51,026 nt of DNA from Hyphomonadaceae bacterium. GTDB lineage: Bacteria; Pseudomonadota; Alphaproteobacteria; Caulobacterales; Hyphomonadaceae. Numbering within the stretch: position 1 is the stretch's first letter; the number at the start of each line of letters is the position of its first letter. Under the pieces are notes generated by a model. That model had not been told where the DNA came from, ran no database searches, and worked only from the letters and a program-made list of their open reading frames with translations. Positions 17,470 to 26,143 of this stretch are shown piece by piece. Made by a program: the position numbers and the translations under genes. Where the stretch lies: the NCBI GenBank assembly GCA_022844475.1, contig JALHLR010000028.1, positions 1 to 51,026 of the forward strand. Reading direction: 5' to 3'.

Positions 17470-18315
17470 ATGACCACGCTCGCTGCACACCGTCCCCGCT
17501 CAAGCCTCTTCCGACGCGCCACCGTCGCGCTCGCCGCTGCGTCGGCGCTATTCGCCTCCGCCTGTGCAAGCGTGGGGAACATGATGGGAGAACCGCAGCA
17601 GCCCGCCATCGGGCTCTATGAAATGCGGATCTACACCGCCGCTCCTGGCAAGAAGGCGGAGCTCGACGCGCGCTTCCGCGACCACACGATCGGCCTGTTC
17701 AAGAAGCATGGTATGACGCCGGTCGGTTTCTTCCACGTCTACACCGCGCCGGGCGCACCGGCCGATGACCGCCTGTTCTACATCATGGGCTACAAGGACC
17801 GCGCCACGCGTGACACCGCCTGGTCCGCTTTCGCGCAGGATCCGGAGTGGCAGAAGGTCTATGCGGAGAGCCAGAAGGACGGATCGCTAACGGCGCCGGG
17901 CGGCATCCAGAATATCTTCCTCAGCCCGGCGGAGTACTCGCCAAAGCTGAACCTCAGCCCGTCCCCCGTCGCGCGCCATTTCGAGTATCGCACCTACACC
18001 GCCAACCCGGGCAAGCTCGAGAACATCCACGCCCGCTTCCGCGATCACACGACGCGCATATTCTCACGGATCGGCATGACGAACTATCTCTACTGGCGCC
18101 CGGTAGCCGACCAACCGGCACAAACCGACAAGATGATGTACCTGATGGCCTACCCGACACCCGCAGCCCGCACCACGATGTGGCAGGCCTTCGGTGCCGA
18201 CGATGAGTGGAAGAAAGTCTCCGCTGAAAGCCAGGTCGACGGCCAGCTGCTCAAGACTCCGGGCGGCGTGGTCTCGGTCCAGCTGACCCCGACCGACTAC
18301 TCGCCGCTCCGCTAG
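17470..18315 (+). CDS. Lipoprotein with two NIPSNAP domains
   Basis: This 281-residue protein starts with a signal segment and the lipobox LFASAC (Cys near residue 31), so it is probably anchored to the outer membrane. Two NIPSNAP-type domains follow: the first begins GLYEMRIYTAAPGKKAELDA near 48, the second FEYRTYTANPGKLENIHARF near 170. Each carries the FRDHT motif. They are related repeats of a dimeric alpha-beta barrel fold. The function of bacterial NIPSNAP proteins is not established. The ATG is preceded by AGGCAGGAAAC and the gene ends at a strong terminator. Confidence 0.88.
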   Translation: MTTLAAHRPRSSLFRRATVALAAASALFASACASVGNMMGEPQQPAIGLYEMRIYTAAPGKKAELDARFRDHTIGLFKKHGMTPVGFFHVYTAPGAPADDRLFYIMGYKDRATRDTAWSAFAQDPEWQKVYAESQKDGSLTAPGGIQNIFLSPAEYSPKLNLSPSPVARHFEYRTYTANPGKLENIHARFRDHTTRIFSRIGMTNYLYWRPVADQPAQTDKMMYLMAYPTPAARTTMWQAFGADDEWKKVSAESQVDGQLLKTPGGVVSVQLTPTDYSPLR

Positions 18316-18337
18316 GCAAACCGCCTAACCGATCCAG

Positions 18338-18366
18338 AGCCCCCGGCGCACCGTCGGGGGCTTTTT
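18338..18366 (+). terminator. Strong rho-independent terminator after the NIPSNAP gene
   Basis: AGCCCCCG (18338-18345) pairs with CGGGGGCT (18355-18362) around a 9-nt loop and is followed by a T tract to 18366. Confidence 0.9.
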
Positions 18367-18401
18367 CGCGCCCGGCGTTCCGGGTCGTCGCGACTACCCC
18401 C

Positions 18402-18468
18402 ATTCCTTACGCACATTAGGAATTCGGGCATTCCTACGAACGTTAGGAATTGCCCAATTCCTAATTCC
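18402..18468. promoter_or_regulatory. Tandem ATTCCT/AGGAAT inverted repeats upstream of pirin gene (candidate operator)
   Basis: Two dyads lie in a row: ATTCCT-N9-TTAGGAAT-like at 18402-18423 and ATTCCT at 18430-18435 facing ACGTTAGGAAT up to 18450. Their left ends are 28 bp apart. A third partial element (AATTCCTAATTCC) covers 18456-18468. The array lies 43 bp or more upstream of the best promoter candidate of the pirin gene, a place typical of an activator or repressor site. The cognate regulator is not next to it. Confidence 0.6.
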
Positions 18469-18510
18469 TGTTGACCTTCGACCCGCTCAGAAACTGGTCG
18501 GACCAGCCCC

Positions 18511-18539
18511 TTGAACGTCGTTGCATTTGCAACTATTTA
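18511..18539 (+). promoter_or_regulatory. Sigma-70-type promoter of the pirin gene
   Basis: TTGAAC (18511-18516), a 17-bp spacer and TATTTA (18534-18539) form a good housekeeping promoter. Transcription would begin near 18546, giving a short leader with the AGGAG ribosome binding site before the ATG at 18570. Confidence 0.6.
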
Positions 18540-18569
18540 CCGCCAGCGCAGCAACTTAGGAGTTCGCAA

Positions 18570-19268
18570 ATGATCGAAGTCCGCCCTTTCTCGACCCTTG
18601 GCGGCGCCAACCATGGCTGGCTCGACGCCCACCACCACTTTTCGTTCGCGGAATACTACGACCCCAAGCGCATGAGCTGGGGCAAGCTTCGGGTCTGGAA
18701 TGACGACATGATCGCACCCAAGTCCGGCTTCCCACCGCACCCGCACCGCGACATGGAGATCATCACATACGTCCGCACGGGCGCCATCACCCACCAGGAT
18801 TCACTGGGCAACAAGGGCCGAACCGCCGCGGGCGACGTTCAGGTCATGTCGGCGGGGACGGGCGTGCGCCATGCAGAGTACAATCTCGAGGATGAGACTA
18901 CGATGATCTTCCAGATCTGGATCGAGCCTGACCGTCACGGCCAGAAACCGAGCTGGGGGGCGAGGCAGTTCCCGAAATCCAATCGGACCGGCGCCTGGTC
19001 CATTCTTGCATCCGGCAAGGGCGATGAAGGCGCGCTTGGCATTCAGGCCGACGCTCGTGTCGCGGGCGTGACGCTTGAAGCAGGCCAGGAAATCGTCTGG
19101 GAAACAACGCCGGAGCGGCATGTCTACGCCGTGGCCGCGACCGGCACGATCGAGGTTGAAGGCAATCACGCCAAGGCTCGTGATGGCGTGGCGGTCACCG
19201 GTTCGAACCGTATCGTCTTCCGTGCGGTCGAGGGCCCCGCAGAGATCGTGCTCACCGATACGCTTTGA
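18570..19268 (+). CDS. Pirin family protein
   Basis: This 232-residue bicupin belongs to the pirin family. The N-terminal cupin metal-binding residues are in GFPPHPHRDMEIITYV (two His), ITHQDSLGN (His) and RHAEYN (His/Glu). Members include quercetin 2,3-dioxygenases and redox-responsive regulators; which applies here is not clear. The ATG at 18570 has AGGAG at good spacing, and the reading frame upstream of it holds the promoter. It is preceded by an unusual repeat array, so it is probably controlled at transcription, and stands as a single gene. Confidence 0.92.
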   Translation: MIEVRPFSTLGGANHGWLDAHHHFSFAEYYDPKRMSWGKLRVWNDDMIAPKSGFPPHPHRDMEIITYVRTGAITHQDSLGNKGRTAAGDVQVMSAGTGVRHAEYNLEDETTMIFQIWIEPDRHGQKPSWGARQFPKSNRTGAWSILASGKGDEGALGIQADARVAGVTLEAGQEIVWETTPERHVYAVAATGTIEVEGNHAKARDGVAVTGSNRIVFRAVEGPAEIVLTDTL

Positions 19269-19354
19269 CGGGCTGACCCTGTCCTCCGGCATTCTCCTCT
19301 TGCCCGGCCTGCGCTAGCCTTGCGTCAGGCCGGGCCTGCAGGGGAATCGACTCC

Positions 19355-19597
19355 ATGAGAAAATCCATAGTTGTCGCGACGCTGCTGGCCTCCGCACCTC
19401 TGCTGCAGGGCTGTCTGGTGGCCGATGTCGCTGGCGTTGCGATCGGGGTGACAGGAGCTGCGGTCGGCGCAGTCGGCGGTGCGGCAATCGACCTCGTGAC
19501 AACTGACGAAGATGAACGCCAGCAGCAAGAGATCGACCAGCTGAAGAAGGACAACGAGGAACTGCGTAAACAGCAGCAAGCCACGAAACCGCAATAG
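19355..19597 (+). CDS. Small Gly/Ala-rich lipoprotein with coiled-coil tail
   Basis: This 80-residue protein has the lipobox LLQGC (Cys near residue 20), then a glycine- and alanine-rich segment VAIGVTGAAVGAVGGAAIDLV that could insert in or lie on a membrane, and a charged C-terminal coiled coil (DERQQQEIDQLKKDNEELRK). Small lipoproteins of this build are common in alphaproteobacteria and have no known role. GCAGGGGA precedes the start by about 9 bases. Confidence 0.8.
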   Translation: MRKSIVVATLLASAPLLQGCLVADVAGVAIGVTGAAVGAVGGAAIDLVTTDEDERQQQEIDQLKKDNEELRKQQQATKPQ

Positions 19598-19727
19598 CGC
19601 CCCTTCAATCGCGCTGCCGTTCATCCCACTTTCATGTTAGGTCTGGTCCGTTAATCGCGCCGTGCACACGGCGCTGACCTGGGAAGGACCCAGGCTTTCA
19701 AGGCCACAGGACTACAGGGAGCAGAAC

Positions 19728-20207
19728 ATGCGTATCGCCACTCTCGCCGCGTCCGCCTTCGCCGCCATTCTCCTGGCGATGCCAGCCGCCGCCGTAACAG
19801 TCGAAGCAAGGGTTTCGCCTGAATTCCAGAAGAAGCTCGACGAAGACATCGGCGTCCGCGAGACCCGAGTCCTCACAGATGCCCTTACAAACAAGGTGCG
19901 CAGCATCTTCGTGAGCCGGGGTATAAACGCCGAGCGCGTGGTTGTGACTATCGAAGACGCCAAGCCCAACCGGCCCACATTCGAGCAGGTCTCCAGCAAG
20001 CCTGGACTCGATGGTATGCGCTCGATCAGCCTCGGCGGCGCCCGCGTTACGGGGGTCGCCTACGACGCGGCTGGCCAGGAGATCGGCACGCTGGACTATG
20101 ACTGGTATGAGAGCGACCTCTCCAACACGGTCGGCTCCACCACATGGACCGACGCGCGCACCGCCTTCGATCGGTTCTCACGCCGGTTTGCGGACAAGCT
20201 TTCCTAG
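19728..20207 (+). CDS. Periplasmic protein of unknown function
   Basis: This 159-residue protein has a clear Sec signal peptide (MRIATLAASAFAAILLAMPAA, cleavage near residue 23). The mature part, about 135 residues, starts VTVEARVSPEFQKKLDEDIG and includes the phrase VRSIFVSRGINAERVVVTIEDAKPNRPTFEQ (read as two strands with a turn). It resembles hypothetical proteins of the order but no named domain is recognised. The ATG at 19728 has GGGAG upstream; a 22-residue longer frame would hide the signal. It ends at a good terminator. Confidence 0.8.
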   Translation: MRIATLAASAFAAILLAMPAAAVTVEARVSPEFQKKLDEDIGVRETRVLTDALTNKVRSIFVSRGINAERVVVTIEDAKPNRPTFEQVSSKPGLDGMRSISLGGARVTGVAYDAAGQEIGTLDYDWYESDLSNTVGSTTWTDARTAFDRFSRRFADKLS

Positions 20208-20231
20208 TTTACCCTCTCCACCGACGCGAAA

Positions 20232-20259
20232 ACGCCGCTCCGGAAGGGGCGGCGCTTTT
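20232..20259 (+). terminator. Rho-independent terminator after the periplasmic protein gene
   Basis: CGCCGCTCC (20233-20241) pairs with GGGGCGGCG (20246-20254) with one G-T wobble and a GGAA loop, followed by CTTTT. It also abuts the 3' end of queE on the other strand. Confidence 0.8.
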
Positions 20260-20262
20260 GAT

Positions 20263-20895
20263 TCAGGGAATCCCCGTCACCTTGTGCGTCTGCAGACTCA
20301 GCCGCCACTGGGGATGCGCGAGACAGTAAGCGATGCATGCGGCCGTGTTATCATCGCGCCGGGGACCGTCCATTGGTTGCAGGAAGAAATTCCGAAAGCC
20401 GAGCGCCGAAAAGTTTTCTGGCGGCGCATCAGTTTGCGGATAGACGAGTTTCAGTTCGTCCCCTGTCACCTGCTCCAGCCGCGCGGCCGACTTGGGCGAG
20501 ACGCACACCCAGTCGAGCGAAGACGGTGCCGCGATCGTGCCATTTGTCTCGACCGCCACTTCGAAGCCGCGCGCATGCAAGGCCGCGATCAGGACTTCGT
20601 CTAACTGCAGCAATGGCTCGCCCCCAGTGCACACTACATAGGGCTTGCCGCTCGCCCCGCCCCACTTCGCGGCGACATGCGCCGCCATAGCATCGGGTGA
20701 GGTGAACTTGCCGCCACCATCGCCGTCGACGCCGACAAAGTCAGTATCGCAGAATTTGCACAGGGCGCTTGCGCGGTCACGCTCCAGCCCGCTCCAGAGG
20801 TTGCATCCGGCAAAGCGCAGGAACACCGCCGCTCGGCCCGTTTGCGCACCCTCGCCCTGCAGCGTGTAGAAGCATTCCTTGATCGAGTAGGTCAT
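20263..20895 (-). CDS. queE: 7-carboxy-7-deazaguanine synthase
   Basis: QueE is a radical SAM enzyme that converts 6-carboxytetrahydropterin to 7-carboxy-7-deazaguanine in queuosine biosynthesis. The 210 residues begin [20 protein letters not shown]. The cluster-binding cysteines occur as CNLWSG, then CKFCDTDF, giving a CX14CX2C pattern with an insertion, as in the proteobacterial long-loop form. The SAM-binding GGEPLLQ follows near residue 88. The start overlaps the queC stop (ATGA), so translation is coupled to queC. Confidence 0.93.
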   Translation of the reverse strand: MTYSIKECFYTLQGEGAQTGRAAVFLRFAGCNLWSGLERDRASALCKFCDTDFVGVDGDGGGKFTSPDAMAAHVAAKWGGASGKPYVVCTGGEPLLQLDEVLIAALHARGFEVAVETNGTIAAPSSLDWVCVSPKSAARLEQVTGDELKLVYPQTDAPPENFSALGFRNFFLQPMDGPRRDDNTAACIAYCLAHPQWRLSLQTHKVTGIP

Positions 20896-21593
20896 CGCCC
20901 TGCCCGCCACTTCGCCCAACCCTTCGCGCGGAGATCGCAGGCCGGGCACGTCCCACAACCATAGCCCCAGTCGTGTCGTTGCGAACGGTCGCCAAGATAG
21001 CAGGTGTGGGTCTCTTCCACGATCAAGTCGACCAGCGCAGCGCCACCCAGATCATCGGCCAACGCCCAAGTCTGCGCCTTGTCGAGAGACATTAGCGGCG
21101 TCTCGACAGGCATCGAACGATCCATGCCTAGCGTCATTGCCTTCGCCATTGCATCCATCGTCGCGCGTCGGCAATCAGGATAGCCGGAATAGTCCGTCTC
21201 GCACATGCCGCCGACCAGCACATTCAGACCGCGCCGATACGCCATCGCTCCGGCAAATGTCAGGAACACGAGGTTGCGCCCCGGCACGAAGGTCGACGGC
21301 AAGCCGCTCTCGGCAAATCCGATCGCCTGCTCCCGCGTCAGGGCGGTATCAGACACCTCGCCCAGCACGCCGAGATCGAGGACGCGATCCTCGCCGAGAG
21401 TCGCCTCCCAGGCAGGAAATTGCTTGCGCAGCTTCGAAAGGAACACGCCTCGGCAATCCAACTCCACGCGATGCCGCTGCCGGTAGTCGAAAGCCACTGT
21501 CTCGACGCGCTCATAGCGCGCCAGCGCCCATGCCAGGCAGACGGCGGAATCCTGCCCGCCAGAAAACAACACCAGTGCCGAAGACGTCGCCAT
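20892..21593 (-). CDS. queC: 7-cyano-7-deazaguanine synthase
   Basis: QueC converts 7-carboxy-7-deazaguanine to preQ0 using ATP and ammonia, the step after QueE. The 233 residues begin [19 protein letters not shown], where SGGQDS is the PP-loop. The zinc-binding cysteines lie near the C-terminus in HTCYLGD and GCGTCPACD. The ATG at 21593 is preferred over a TTG nine codons upstream because the family starts just before the PP-loop. It forms a coupled pair with queE. QueD and other queuosine genes are not in the window. Confidence 0.94.
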   Translation of the reverse strand: MATSSALVLFSGGQDSAVCLAWALARYERVETVAFDYRQRHRVELDCRGVFLSKLRKQFPAWEATLGEDRVLDLGVLGEVSDTALTREQAIGFAESGLPSTFVPGRNLVFLTFAGAMAYRRGLNVLVGGMCETDYSGYPDCRRATMDAMAKAMTLGMDRSMPVETPLMSLDKAQTWALADDLGGAALVDLIVEETHTCYLGDRSQRHDWGYGCGTCPACDLRAKGWAKWRAGR

Positions 21594-21641
21594 CCGCACC
21601 CGATGCCGCCCATCCCGCAACGGGTCAAGCCGCCCGCGAGC

Positions 21642-23480
21642 CTAATCGCGATCGCCGATGGCTTCGGCAGCTTCCTTGTTCAGCGCTTCGCCTTCGCGGC
21701 GGGGGACGATCAGCGGGGCCGGTTGGGTCGTGGCGATGTTTCCCCGCATCAGCGACAGGCCGGCGCGCAGGCCGCCCGCTATCTGCATTTCCAGGCGCTG
21801 TTCATCACGCTGCCGTACGTCACGGAGGATTTCGTCGGCCTCGTCTTCCTCGACGCCGAGATCGACCAGAACCTTCCGCCCGAACACGAACGCGGACTCC
21901 AGTACTTCGCGCAACTGGTAGTCGACACCGGCATTGATCAACCGCAGTGCATGTCCGCGGTCGAAGGCGCGCACATACAGCTTGGCGTGCGGGAATTCCG
22001 ATTTCGCCAGCTCGACGATCTTGTCGGCAGCTTCCTGCCTGTCGACACAGACCAGAATTGCCTCAGCCCGCTCAGCTCCTGACGCCCGCAGCACATCGAG
22101 CCGTGTTCCGTCGCCGTAATAGACCTTGAAGCCGAACTGTCCCGCGGCACGGATCATCTCAACGTCGATCTCGATGATCGACACGTCGATCCCCTTGGCC
22201 AGCAGGGGCTGAGACACGACCTGTGCAAACCTGCCGAAGCCAACGAACAGAACACGGCCGTGCAGATCGCTAGCGCTCTCGATACCCTCCATGGACTGCT
22301 TTTCCGCTGGCAGGAGCCGCTCCAGCAGGATTGCGGCGAGGGGCGTCAACGCCATCGACAGGATCACGATCGCCGTCATGCTCGCTGTGATCTCCCCTTC
22401 GAGCACGCCGGCGCGGAGGGCCTCGGAGTAGAGTACGAAAGCGAACTCGCCGCCCTGCGCGAAAAGCACGGCGCGCCGCAACGCCTCGCGGTGCTTCGCC
22501 CTGAAGATCCGCGCGACCGTGTAGATGCCAATCGACTTGACCAGCATGAACACGAGCACACCGCCGATGATCACTGGCCATTGATTCCAGACCAACAGCA
22601 AATCCAGCGACATGCCCACACCGAGGAAGAACAGCCCAAGCAGGATACCCCGGAAGGGCTCGACGTCGGCCTCCAGCTGGTGCCTGAATGTGGACTCTGA
22701 CAGCAGTACACCCGCCAGGAAGGCGCCCATGCCCATCGACAGGCCGGCCCAGTCCATGAACACGGCGGCGCCCAGCACGACCAGCAGCGCGGCCGCCGTC
22801 ATCACCTCACGTGCGCCGGATGCGGCCAGCACGCTGAAGATCGGGTTCATCAGCCACTTGCCCGCAGCGAACACGACAGCCACCGCGCCGACCGCGATAA
22901 GCGGCGCCTGCCACCACGGTTGCGTCGCCTCAATCGCAGCCGCGGTGGGCAACAACGTCGCAAGCAGCGCAACCAGAGCAAGCAGCGGGATGATGGCGAG
23001 GTCTTCGAGGAGCAGGATCGCAACCGAGCGCTGGCCGCTGGGCAAGGCCGTCTCGCCGCGATCGTCCAACATCTTCATGATGACCGCCGTTGACGACAGC
23101 ACGAAGCCCATGGCCCCGATCACTGCGGCGGCCGGTGGCAGCCCATAGGCAATCCCGGCGCCTGACAGCAGCGCACCGCAAGCCAGAACCTGGACGACCC
23201 CGAGCCCGAAAATGTCCCGCCGCATCGCCCACAGCTTGGCCGGGCGCATTTCAAGTCCGATCAGGAACAGGAACATGACCACGCCGAGTTCGGCGACGTG
23301 GATGATCGCTTCCGAATCAGCGAACAGCTTGAATCCAAACGGCCCCACGGCCACGCCGGCCGCGAGATAACCGAGCACTGCGCCAAGCCCGAGTTTCCGG
23401 AATATCGGCACGGCGACGACGCCGGCCGCAAGCAGGGCGACAGCGTGCCCGAGATCCATTCCGCCTGCTTCGGTCGCCAT
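21642..23480 (-). CDS. Kef-type cation/proton antiporter (CPA2) with TrkA-N domain
   Basis: This 612-residue membrane protein has an N-terminal Na/H exchanger domain with about 12 hydrophobic segments (residues 8 to about 385) and a C-terminal NAD-binding RCK/TrkA-N domain starting VLFVGFGRFAQVV. The membrane part includes VMFLFLIGLEMRP and the GAFLAGVLLSES motif. It should exchange K+ or Na+ for H+ and be gated by nucleotide or a thiol adduct, as in KefB/KefC. No KefF/KefG-type partner is nearby. The ATG at 23480 is preceded by GGAGGGG at short spacing. Confidence 0.92.
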   Translation of the reverse strand: MATEAGGMDLGHAVALLAAGVVAVPIFRKLGLGAVLGYLAAGVAVGPFGFKLFADSEAIIHVAELGVVMFLFLIGLEMRPAKLWAMRRDIFGLGVVQVLACGALLSGAGIAYGLPPAAAVIGAMGFVLSSTAVIMKMLDDRGETALPSGQRSVAILLLEDLAIIPLLALVALLATLLPTAAAIEATQPWWQAPLIAVGAVAVVFAAGKWLMNPIFSVLAASGAREVMTAAALLVVLGAAVFMDWAGLSMGMGAFLAGVLLSESTFRHQLEADVEPFRGILLGLFFLGVGMSLDLLLVWNQWPVIIGGVLVFMLVKSIGIYTVARIFRAKHREALRRAVLFAQGGEFAFVLYSEALRAGVLEGEITASMTAIVILSMALTPLAAILLERLLPAEKQSMEGIESASDLHGRVLFVGFGRFAQVVSQPLLAKGIDVSIIEIDVEMIRAAGQFGFKVYYGDGTRLDVLRASGAERAEAILVCVDRQEAADKIVELAKSEFPHAKLYVRAFDRGHALRLINAGVDYQLREVLESAFVFGRKVLVDLGVEEDEADEILRDVRQRDEQRLEMQIAGGLRAGLSLMRGNIATTQPAPLIVPRREGEALNKEAAEAIGDRD

Positions 23481-23535
23481 CACCCCTCCGCTTCCCGAGA
23501 TTCAATGGGGTGCTGCGCACACCTTCGCAAGCACG

Positions 23536-23877
23536 CTATTTCAGTCGCTTCTCGAACTCGGCGAAAAATCCATCAGCCTCGGCATTCAGCCTGCCCTCCA
23601 TGCGCCGGAACAGGGCCAGCACTTCCTCGCCCATGCGGGTCAGCACGGCACCGCCACCCTTCCTGCCGCCTGCGGTGGATTCGACAAGCGGCTGCCGGAA
23701 GGACTGGTTCATGGCATCGACGAGCTGCCATGCCCGCGAATAGCTCATCTCCATCGACTTGGCGGCTTTCGAGATGGAACCCTCCGCCGCGATTCGCTCC
23801 AGCAGTTCGGCCTTTCCGGGCCCGAACGCCCGCTCGCCCTTCGCGATCAACCGCGCGGTGATCCTGATTGCTGCCAT
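23536..23877 (-). CDS. ModE N-terminal-like winged helix regulator
   Basis: This 113-residue DNA-binding protein matches the N-terminal winged helix of ModE: RLIAKGERAFGPGKAELLERI, then the recognition segment GSISKAAKSMEMSYSRAWQLVD, then GGRKGGGAVLT in the wing. The C-terminal molybdate-binding MOP domains are absent, so it probably senses something else or acts as a constitutive regulator. The ATG at 23877 has GGGAGAG upstream. It lies 59 bp downstream of the aminotransferase gene on the same strand and upstream of the antiporter, so it may belong to the aminotransferase transcript. Confidence 0.85.
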   Translation of the reverse strand: MAAIRITARLIAKGERAFGPGKAELLERIAAEGSISKAAKSMEMSYSRAWQLVDAMNQSFRQPLVESTAGGRKGGGAVLTRMGEEVLALFRRMEGRLNAEADGFFAEFEKRLK

Positions 23878-23936
23878 GCCACTCTCCCTCGTGAGCATCG
23901 AAGCGAGCAGCACGGGAAGCGCAAGCACTTTCTGGC

Positions 23937-25094
23937 TCAGGTCAGCAAGCGCCGCGCCTTGGCCAGCGCCTCTACGCCCCTGTCCAGCGTGTCGTCCAAC
24001 TTCGCAAAGCACAGCCGCACCAGGGCGCTGTCCGGCGGCGTTTCGTAGAATGCAGAAAACGGGATCGTCGCAACGCCCGCCTCTTTGACGGCGCGGGTCG
24101 CAAACGTCGTGTCACCAAGGTTGATGCCGGAGTTGGCAAGGTCGATCGCCATGAAGTACGTGCCCGCAGCCGGCAGGGTCACGAAGCCTTCGTGCGCTAG
24201 TGCCTGGGCCAGCCTGTCCCTCGCGCGCGCAAGCTTCTGGCGCATCACGTCGAAATGCGTGGCGGGCTTGCCGAGTCCGAAGGCAACAGCCTCCTGGAGA
24301 TTGGGCGGCGTGGTGAAAGTCAGAAATTGATGCGCCCTGGCAAACGCCCGTGTCAGGGGCGGCGCGGCGCAGGCAAAGCCAACCTTCCAGCCGGTCATCT
24401 CGAAAATCTTGCCAGCAGAGCCGATCTTGATGGTCCGCTCGCGCATGCCGGGCACGGACAGCATGGAGATGTGGTGCGCGCCATCGAACACACTATGTTC
24501 CCAAACCTCGTCGGAGATGGCGACGCAATCATGCTTCACGCACTGCTCGGCGATCAGCGCGAGGTCTTCCGCGGCGATCAGGCTGGATGACGGATTGAGC
24601 GGCGTGTTTAGCAAGACGGCTCGGGTCTTGTCAGTGAAAGCCGCGGCCAATGCCTGCCGATCAATCCGCCAGTCAGGCGGCTGAAGCCTGACGAAGCGCG
24701 CCGTGGCCCCGGCCCGGCGCAGCATTGGCAGATAGCTGTCATACATCGGCTCGCACAGCACGACCTGGTCGCCCGGCGAAAGCACGGCGAGCAGCGCTGC
24801 AGCCAAAGCCTCGGTCGCGCCGGATGTGATCGTCACTTCGCTCTGCCAGTCGAGGGCCACGCCCTGCAGCCGTCCGTAGTGTTCAGCCACTGCCTCGCGC
24901 AACGCAGGCAGGCCTCGCATCGGTGGATACTGGTTCGGCCCGGTGATCAGCGCATCGGCCGCACGGCGGCGAACGTCTTCGGGCCCATCCCATTCCGTGA
25001 ACCCCTGCCCAAGATTGACCGCGCCCGTCTCGCGCGCGAGACCTGACATGACATCGAAGATCGTGTCTCCGAGCGATGCGTAGATCGAATTCAT
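23937..25094 (-). CDS. Class I/II PLP-dependent aminotransferase (KAT/YbdL-like)
   Basis: This 385-residue fold-type I aminotransferase has the PLP lysine in GSAGKIFEMTGWKVG near residue 237, and NTPLNPSSS near 165 with ISDEVWEH near 195 as cofactor-contacting segments. It begins like kynurenine/glutamine transaminase and E. coli YbdL (IFDVMSGLARETGAVNLGQGF). Such enzymes deaminate glutamine, methionine, kynurenine and, as a side reaction, glutathione. The start overlaps the stop of the upstream Nit1-like amidase by 4 bp, so the two are co-translated, which hints at a shared substrate pathway. Confidence 0.9.
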   Translation of the reverse strand: MNSIYASLGDTIFDVMSGLARETGAVNLGQGFTEWDGPEDVRRRAADALITGPNQYPPMRGLPALREAVAEHYGRLQGVALDWQSEVTITSGATEALAAALLAVLSPGDQVVLCEPMYDSYLPMLRRAGATARFVRLQPPDWRIDRQALAAAFTDKTRAVLLNTPLNPSSSLIAAEDLALIAEQCVKHDCVAISDEVWEHSVFDGAHHISMLSVPGMRERTIKIGSAGKIFEMTGWKVGFACAAPPLTRAFARAHQFLTFTTPPNLQEAVAFGLGKPATHFDVMRQKLARARDRLAQALAHEGFVTLPAAGTYFMAIDLANSGINLGDTTFATRAVKEAGVATIPFSAFYETPPDSALVRLCFAKLDDTLDRGVEALAKARRLLT

Positions 25095-25915
25095 GCGGGC
25101 GCGCGGAACGGGCGAACATGGCTGAGCGACGGTATCTTGCCGCGTACCTCATCGACCTTTGCAAGATCGAGCGTCGCGGAGATCACGCCGGGTTCGGTTC
25201 CGCCCTCTGCGAGTATCTCGCCCCATGGATCAATGATCAACGAATGCCCATAGGTCTCGCGGCCATCCTGGTGTTTGCCCGCCTGCGCGGGCGCAATGAC
25301 GAAGCACCCCGTCTCGATCGCGCGGGCGCGGAGCAGAATATGCCAGTGTGCCTCGCCGGTGATGCGCGTGAATGCGGCGGGCACGGCGATGATCTGGGCG
25401 CCCGCCATGGCGAGCTGCCGGAACAGTTCAGGGAAGCGCACATCATAGCAGACCGACATGCCGAGCTTCGCCGCCGGAAGATCGGCGACGATGGCTGCCC
25501 CGCCAGCTGCATAGCTATCGGACTCGCGATAGATGTTGCCGGCGTTCAGCTGCACGTCGAACATGTGGATCTTGTCGTAGCGCGCGGCCACCTCGCCATC
25601 CGGACGGATGAGGTAGCTGCGATTGGCGCATTTGCCGGCATCCGCCCGGATCGCCAGCGAGCCGATCAGCAGCGTGCGACCAAGCTCCCTCGCCAGCGCC
25701 CTGAAATGTGCCAGACCAGGATCGCCCGCCTCGTGCGTCGATTTCTCCCAGGAGGCGCCCCGTGCGCGATCAAGCAGCGTCGTCATCTCTGGCGTTGCGA
25801 TCAGCTCGGCGCCGGCGCGCGCCGCTTCACGGATCAGTGCATCGGCGGCGCGGATATTCTCCACCACATCCGTTCCGGACCGCATCTGGACGCAAGCAAC
25901 CGTGATCTGGGACAT
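25091..25915 (-). CDS. Carbon-nitrogen hydrolase, Nit1/deaminated glutathione amidase-like
   Basis: This 274-residue nitrilase-superfamily enzyme has the catalytic Glu in IATPEMTT (near 42), Lys in RYDKIHMFD (near 117) and Cys in SVCYDVRFPELF (near 157). The long matching stretches FTRITGEAHWHILLRARAIE and CFVIAPAQAGKHQDGRETYG are typical of the Nit1 class, which hydrolyses deaminated glutathione; an omega-amidase (Nit2) role is the alternative. It is cytoplasmic. It is the first gene of a coupled pair with an aminotransferase that could generate its substrate. Confidence 0.9.
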   Translation of the reverse strand: MSQITVACVQMRSGTDVVENIRAADALIREAARAGAELIATPEMTTLLDRARGASWEKSTHEAGDPGLAHFRALARELGRTLLIGSLAIRADAGKCANRSYLIRPDGEVAARYDKIHMFDVQLNAGNIYRESDSYAAGGAAIVADLPAAKLGMSVCYDVRFPELFRQLAMAGAQIIAVPAAFTRITGEAHWHILLRARAIETGCFVIAPAQAGKHQDGRETYGHSLIIDPWGEILAEGGTEPGVISATLDLAKVDEVRGKIPSLSHVRPFRAPA

Positions 25916-26143
25916 GGCATCTCCTGCTGCACTGTCTCACCATAAACCAGACTGGAAGGCCATGTCGCCATGTCGGCCCAAATCCGACGCTGGCAGGGTT
26001 AACGGCGGGCGTTCGCGCAAGGCGCGACGCAGCCTGCATCTGCTCCCGTTCTGGTACGCCGTTTGCTGACTGAGCGCCAAGGCCGGTCCCGTCCCGTGAT
26101 CTCGCGACGCCGGGGCCGACCTGAACCGCGGGATCGGTTATCG

